DNA of 64,000 nucleotides from Leptoclinus maculatus (taxonomy: Eukaryota; Chordata; Actinopteri; Perciformes; Stichaeidae): contig JAVDOI010000005.1 of NCBI GenBank assembly GCA_032191485.1, positions 9,540,777 through 9,604,776 on the forward strand, read 5' to 3'. The translations under genes were made by a program, and so were the position numbers. Below the pieces are notes generated by a model. That model was not told the DNA's origin, ran no database searches, and was given only the letters and a program-made list of their open reading frames with translations. Shown one piece after another: positions 59,959 through 64,000 of the stretch. The first letter of the stretch is position 1. Each line of letters starts with the position of its first letter.

Positions 59959-62034
59959 ATGGGAGGGAAGGCGGGACAGAGCAGCCACTTGGAGCTGTCA
60001 ATCATTGCCCACTTTGTGTCACTGTTGGGGTTGATGTACAAGGAAGCTACTTGTCTGGTAAAGGTGGGGGGTGCACTGAGCTGTCCAGTTCAGGTCCAGA
60101 GAGGCATCAGACAGGGATGTCCTATCTCTGGACAGCTATATTCAATTGCCATTGAGCCTCTTCTGAACAGGTTGAGATCCCGTCTATCAGGACTAATGTT
60201 ACCTGGGCTGCCTCAGCGGCCCTCGCTGGTGGTGTCAGCATATGCTGATGATATTTATGTGTTCGTTAAAGACCAGAGGGATGTCCAGTTCCTAGGTAAC
60301 AGTTTAGTTTTGTTTGAGAGGGCATCTTCAGCAAAGGTGAACTGGGAAAAAAGTGAAGCTTTGCAGGTTGGGCAGTGGGCAGACAAAGAAACACCAAAGC
60401 TACCAGGAAGCATCAGATGGGGAAGGCAGGGCTTGAAGGTTTTGGGTGTTTTTTTGGGAACAGAGGAGTTTCAAAGACAGAACTGGGAGGGTGCTATGGA
60501 GAGAGTGCGTACCAGGCTGTCTAAATGGAAATGGCTGCTACCTCAGCTCTCTTACAGGGGGAGGGTCCTAATTGTCAACAACTTGGTTGCCTCGACCCTT
60601 TGGCACAGACTGGTAGTCCTACCTCCACCACAGGGCCTGATTAAAGAAGTCCAGAGGGCAGTTGTGGACTTCTTCTGGTCAGGGCTTCACTGGCTGAGAT
60701 CTGCGGTGCTGTACCTGCCGGTACAGGAGGGAGGGCAGGGCCTGGTGGACATCACATCACGCATCACAGCCTTCAGACTACAGACAGCTCAGAGACTGCT
60801 GTACAGCTTCGGCCTGCCATGGACTGATACTGCCTGTGTGCTGCTGAGGAGGGCTGGACGCTTAGGTTATGATAAACACCTGTTCCTGCTTCAGCCCCAG
60901 TCAGTGGATTTAACTGGTCTGACACCATTCTACCAGTCCGTCCTACAGGCGTGGCAGGTTTTTACAGTCCAGCGGAGAGCTGGGACGACACCAGGGATGT
61001 GGCTCTTTGAGGAGCCGCTGTTTGGAAGCAGCTACATCACATCTCAGGTCCTGACGTCCGTCAGCCTGAGATCCAGACTGAGAGAGGCCGGCTGTGTGAA
61101 GCTGGGTCATCTGATGAAGACCTCCATCCCTCAACTAGCGGAGCTGATCAACATCCGGTCCAGCAGGCTGCTGCTCAGGCTGGTGGAGGAGGTCTGTGCT
61201 TCCCTGCCAGAAGTCCTCAGAGCATTTGTTGGAGACCGTACCATATCTGACCAATGGGACGATGAATGTGAGTATGTCTTTCCACCCCTGGCTGTCTGTC
61301 CTGCTGTGGGACAGTGGGAGGATGAGGAGGACATCCTGCTGTCTCTGAAGACACCCCAGTTGGGGGATTTTGAGACTCTGGGGAGGAAAGCGGCGTATCA
61401 GGTCAGTGTGAAGGTCTCTAACATGCGCTCTCTGGCAGGAGTGAGGGTGTCGAGGTGGACCGAGTTTTTTGGCAGGGGATCCTCCCCAAGGGGCTGTTGG
61501 CGGTCCCTGTACAAACCCCCTGTAGACAAACGGACAGGAGACCTCCAGTGGAGGATTGTACATGGGGCCATAGCTACAAACAGGTACCTGGTGCACCTCG
61601 ATCCTGGCTCAGGGGACAGCTGTCCTTTCTGCTCGCAGACAGAAACCATCCACCATCTGTTCGTTGAGTGCTCCAGACTGGTGAGACTCTTCAGCCGCCT
61701 GCAGGCGTGGTTTCAGGGCTTAGGAGAACACTTTTCTTTCTGTCTTTTTATCTATGGTCCGAACTACTCTGCTAAAAAGAAATCTGTCCACACACTAATA
61801 AACTTCCTTTCAGGACTGGCCAAACTAGCCGTATGGAAAACGAGGAAAAACCGTGTGAGGGGTGAAGGGTCAGAGGACGTGGTTTTGATGCTGACGGGGC
61901 TGCTGGCTGCTCGGCTCAGGGTGGAGTTTGGTTTCTACAAACTGACAAAGAAAACTGAACTCTTTGTGAACATTTGGGCTCTGAACGACGTTCTGTGTTC
62001 AGTCAGAGAGAATGCTCTGGTTCTGAACTTATGA
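59959..62034 (+). CDS. LINE ORF2 C-terminal two-thirds: RT and Cys/His region, 691 codons open
   Basis: The frame is open with no stop. It includes RT blocks GIRQGCPISGQLYS and the catalytic SAYADDIYVFV, the thumb region (LSKWKWLLPQLSYRGRVLIV), and a C-terminal zinc-knuckle-like CPFCSQTETIHHLFVEC (C-x2-C-x7-H-x4-C). The last element is typical of L1-group ORF2. The endonuclease and first RT blocks are missing through 5' truncation, the usual result of incomplete target-primed reverse transcription. The ATG at 59959 is probably in flanking DNA, and true element sequence starts near 60000. The long open frame implies a recent insertion. Confidence 0.88.
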   Translation: MGGKAGQSSHLELSIIAHFVSLLGLMYKEATCLVKVGGALSCPVQVQRGIRQGCPISGQLYSIAIEPLLNRLRSRLSGLMLPGLPQRPSLVVSAYADDIYVFVKDQRDVQFLGNSLVLFERASSAKVNWEKSEALQVGQWADKETPKLPGSIRWGRQGLKVLGVFLGTEEFQRQNWEGAMERVRTRLSKWKWLLPQLSYRGRVLIVNNLVASTLWHRLVVLPPPQGLIKEVQRAVVDFFWSGLHWLRSAVLYLPVQEGGQGLVDITSRITAFRLQTAQRLLYSFGLPWTDTACVLLRRAGRLGYDKHLFLLQPQSVDLTGLTPFYQSVLQAWQVFTVQRRAGTTPGMWLFEEPLFGSSYITSQVLTSVSLRSRLREAGCVKLGHLMKTSIPQLAELINIRSSRLLLRLVEEVCASLPEVLRAFVGDRTISDQWDDECEYVFPPLAVCPAVGQWEDEEDILLSLKTPQLGDFETLGRKAAYQVSVKVSNMRSLAGVRVSRWTEFFGRGSSPRGCWRSLYKPPVDKRTGDLQWRIVHGAIATNRYLVHLDPGSGDSCPFCSQTETIHHLFVECSRLVRLFSRLQAWFQGLGEHFSFCLFIYGPNYSAKKKSVHTLINFLSGLAKLAVWKTRKNRVRGEGSEDVVLMLTGLLAARLRVEFGFYKLTKKTELFVNIWALNDVLCSVRENALVLNL

Positions 62035-62127
62035 TTTGTGTTTGTTCTTTAGGTTTTGTTTGTTTGTTTTTTTGCATGAATTAAGTTTGTTTTGACAAAC
62101 AGTGAAACTGTAAGCGGATTAGAATTG

Positions 62128-62132
<5 letters not shown>
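59959..62132 (+). mobile_element. 5'-truncated Tx1-like LINE, 3' end at (TC)n
   Basis: Similarity to the ORF2 of the LINE at 1-2472 begins at about 60000 (HFVSLLGLMYKEATCLVK). It continues to the ORF2 stop at 62034 and a 98-base 3' UTR ending AGAATTGAAAAA, which runs directly into (TC)n. The two LINEs share blocks such as SKWKWLLPQ and RVNW/KVNW KSEAL but differ at many residues, so they are separate subfamilies that use the same target. Confidence 0.88.

Positions 62133-62187
<55 letters not shown>
62133..62187. repeat. (TC)n microsatellite at the LINE 3' junction
   Basis: About 55 bases of pure TC directly after the LINE 3' end, in the same orientation as the (CT)n at the 5' end of the LINE at 1-4170 when both are read in element sense. 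Confidence 0.95.
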
Positions 62188-62192
<5 letters not shown>

Positions 62193-62969
62193 ATTACCTA
62201 GAGTAACCAATCAAACAACATGATCTTAATCCCTCAGTTAACCACTTTTTCTTTATTAAACTAAATTACTTTCAGGTTAATTTCCTTACTGAGTTATTTC
62301 ATCCAACTTTATTATGAACTAACTTGTTTTAATACCTAACTTCTACACCAGGGCTCCATCTATGTACCGATCTACTTCCTATGTGTTGGTCCAGTCCCTC
62401 CCTCACTACATCCTGTGAATCTGTGTATAAACACTCTCTGAGGAGGCTCTATCCCTTCATGAGCCTTCCTGGTCCCAACACAACTCACAATCTTCAAGGC
62501 AACCTCCCTCCCTTCTTTCATGTTGAACATCTTCCACCACAACGCTGCTGGTGAATTCTACATGATAATAAAGGAAGTAGAGGAAAACTCTCTCTGTTAG
62601 CACAACATGATGAACCCAGTAGCACTAATCCGTCTCTGAGCTTCTGTGCACCGTTTTGTAATGCAGCTCCAAAGTGCTCTACTGTGGTAAGACCACGCTC
62701 ACATTGTAGACAAGACAGACGCTGTTTGAATCTCAGTGAACATGAAGAGAATCCTCCTCCAGTCTGACTAAATATGTTAACTTTATCATCTTTTGATATT
62801 TGTGTTTTGAGCTAACTTAGCCAGCTGGTTATTGATTATTATTATTATAATTATTATTATTGACTTATTGTATTATTTAATGAATCTCTGAATTGTTGTT
62901 TCATGACATCTTGTTATTTAGTGTCTGGTGTCTTCTCTCTCTCTCTTTCATCTTCTATCATCTCTCCAG
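62188..62969. other. No gene recognised; intron or 5' flank of the SRCR gene
   Basis: No exon supported. An ATT-rich stretch lies near 62835-62865 and a CT-rich polypyrimidine tract (62934-62967) leads to the SRCR exon acceptor. Confidence 0.55.
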
Positions 62970-63962
62970 ACTCTGTCAGGCTGGTGAATGGGACTAGTCT
63001 GTGCTCAGACAGTCTAACCAGTCTAACCAGTCTAACCAGTGGTGGTCCTCAGTGTGTGAAGATGACTTTGACCAGCAGGATGCAGAGGTGGTCTGTAGGG
63101 AGCTTGGCTGTGGGGCTCCTTCAGTCCTCCAGGGGGCGCTCTATGGAGAAGTGGAGGCTCCAATGTGGACCAAAGAGTTCCAGTGTGGAGGCAATGAGTC
63201 TGCTCTCCTGGACTGTAGAAGCTCAGGCTCAGATAGAAACACCTGCTCACCTGGCAAAGCTGTTGGACTCACCTGCTCAGGTAGAAGAGGAGCTGCAGCT
63301 TTTGCAGACATTGTAACATGAAACCAAGACTAACCAGATTCTCTCTAGTGACCACCAGGGGGCGACTCCTCTGGTTGTATAGAAGTCTATGAGAAAATGA
63401 CTCTACTTCTCTCTTGATTTATTACCTCAGTAAACATTGTAAACATGAGTTTATGGTCTCAATCTCTAGTTTCAAGTCTTCTTCAATACAGCATGATGTT
63501 CATTTAGTAAATGATGGTCCATTTAGAGTCAAACAGACCATAAAGCAGGGTATGCTTTAGGGCGGGGCTACACAGTGATTGACAGGTCTCTACCAGAGAC
63601 GTATACTGCATCTCTACGTCACTCCTCCTCAGTCCAGATATGGTCACTTCCTGTTCACTGGTTGCAAAAAACCAAGATGGCGACGGCCACAGTCCACAAA
63701 CCATTGAGTGACGTCACGACGACTACGTCCACTTCTTCTATAACGTCTGTGGTTCAAACAGTGAACATGAAGTAAACATGAAGAGTAATACGTGTCAGTG
63801 ATTGTAGATTTCAGGGTCAATGGGAGCTGTTGGACTCATGATGTCGTGTGATGTGATGACTGTCCATGTGTTTGTTCAGATCCAACACCTCTGATCATCA
63901 AAGCGATCGTCCTGCCTCTGTTTCTGCTGGTGGTGAACATTGCCCTTTACTCCTACTGTAAG
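62970..63962 (+). pseudogene. SRCR-domain receptor exons (SRCR with frameshift, then transmembrane exon)
   Basis: Exon 62970-63280 encodes one scavenger-receptor cysteine-rich domain: DSVRLVNGTSLCS, then SSVCEDDFDQQDAEVVCREL, EFQCGGNESALLDCRSSG and VGLTC. It resembles group B receptors such as CD163/CD5 relatives. A 9-base unit (GTCTAACCA) is repeated three times at 63014-63040. The frame before it differs by one base from the frame after it, and the exon length (311) is not a multiple of three, unlike phase-preserving SRCR exons. The next exon, 63880-63962, encodes DPTPLIIKAIVLPLFLLVVN, a transmembrane helix, and ends SYCK at a GTACTG donor. The gene continues beyond the window. It may be a decayed allele or may carry an assembly error at the repeat. 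Confidence 0.7.
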
Positions 63963-64000
63963 GTACTGACACACGTCTGTTGTTTAGACCAGCCACTGAA

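Noticed and set aside
61135..61596. 153-codon minus-strand frame
   Set aside because: Antisense to the LINE ORF2 frame on the plus strand, which has clear RT motifs.

Overview
The window is vertebrate nuclear DNA, almost certainly from a teleost fish and probably a percomorph. Genes are split by GT-AG introns. The exons match SCO-spondin, WDFY3/ALFY, a muscle nicotinic receptor alpha subunit, a TBP-family factor and an SRCR receptor. The repeats are typical of fish: Tx1-like and CR1/Rex1/L2-like LINEs, a tRNA-derived SINE, a gypsy chromodomain relic, CA/GT/TC microsatellites and minisatellites. It contains no prokaryotic genes, CRISPR arrays or operons. One 200-base run of N (4397-4596) is an assembly gap.

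Layout. 1-4170: minus-strand Tx1-like L1 retrotransposon with open ORF1 and open ORF2 (running off the left edge), whose 5' end abuts an (AG)n tract. 5189-8881: minisatellites and a complete, very divergent seven-exon TBP paralogue (242 aa). 9270-9476: tRNA-derived SINE. 11190-11443: SCO-spondin (sspo) exon fragments that stop abruptly. 13267-45627: a 12.1-12.3 kb unit present two and two-thirds times in tandem. Each full unit carries wdfy3 pseudo-exons (BEACH to FYVE), an L2-like LINE, a teleost repeat-family ORF, wdfy3 PH-region exons, a CR1/Rex1-like LINE and the sspo F5/8C exons. 45628-55202: a 9.6 kb DNA transposon with 332-bp terminal inverted repeats. 55203-56670: more sspo exons (TIL and TSP1). 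57310-57690: gypsy chromodomain fragment. 58662-58790: orphan last exon of chrna1. 59959-62187: a 5'-truncated Tx1-like LINE ending at a (TC)n tract. 62970-63962: SRCR and transmembrane exons.

The most interesting object is the transposon at 45628-55202. It encodes two convergent genes whose reconstructed exons keep phase throughout: a 474-aa retroviral-integrase/IS3-like DD34E transposase and a 772-aa HECT-type ubiquitin ligase with its catalytic cysteine. It therefore looks like an intact mobile element that carries its own ubiquitin ligase. Its left flank lies in the third tandem unit while its right flank is an interrupted sspo coding exon, so it also marks a rearrangement breakpoint. The tandem units, the transposon and the broken sspo pieces together suggest a locus rebuilt by repeated rearrangement, or partly by misassembly. 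Exon boundaries were read by eye from splice consensus, phase and protein similarity; no database search was run.
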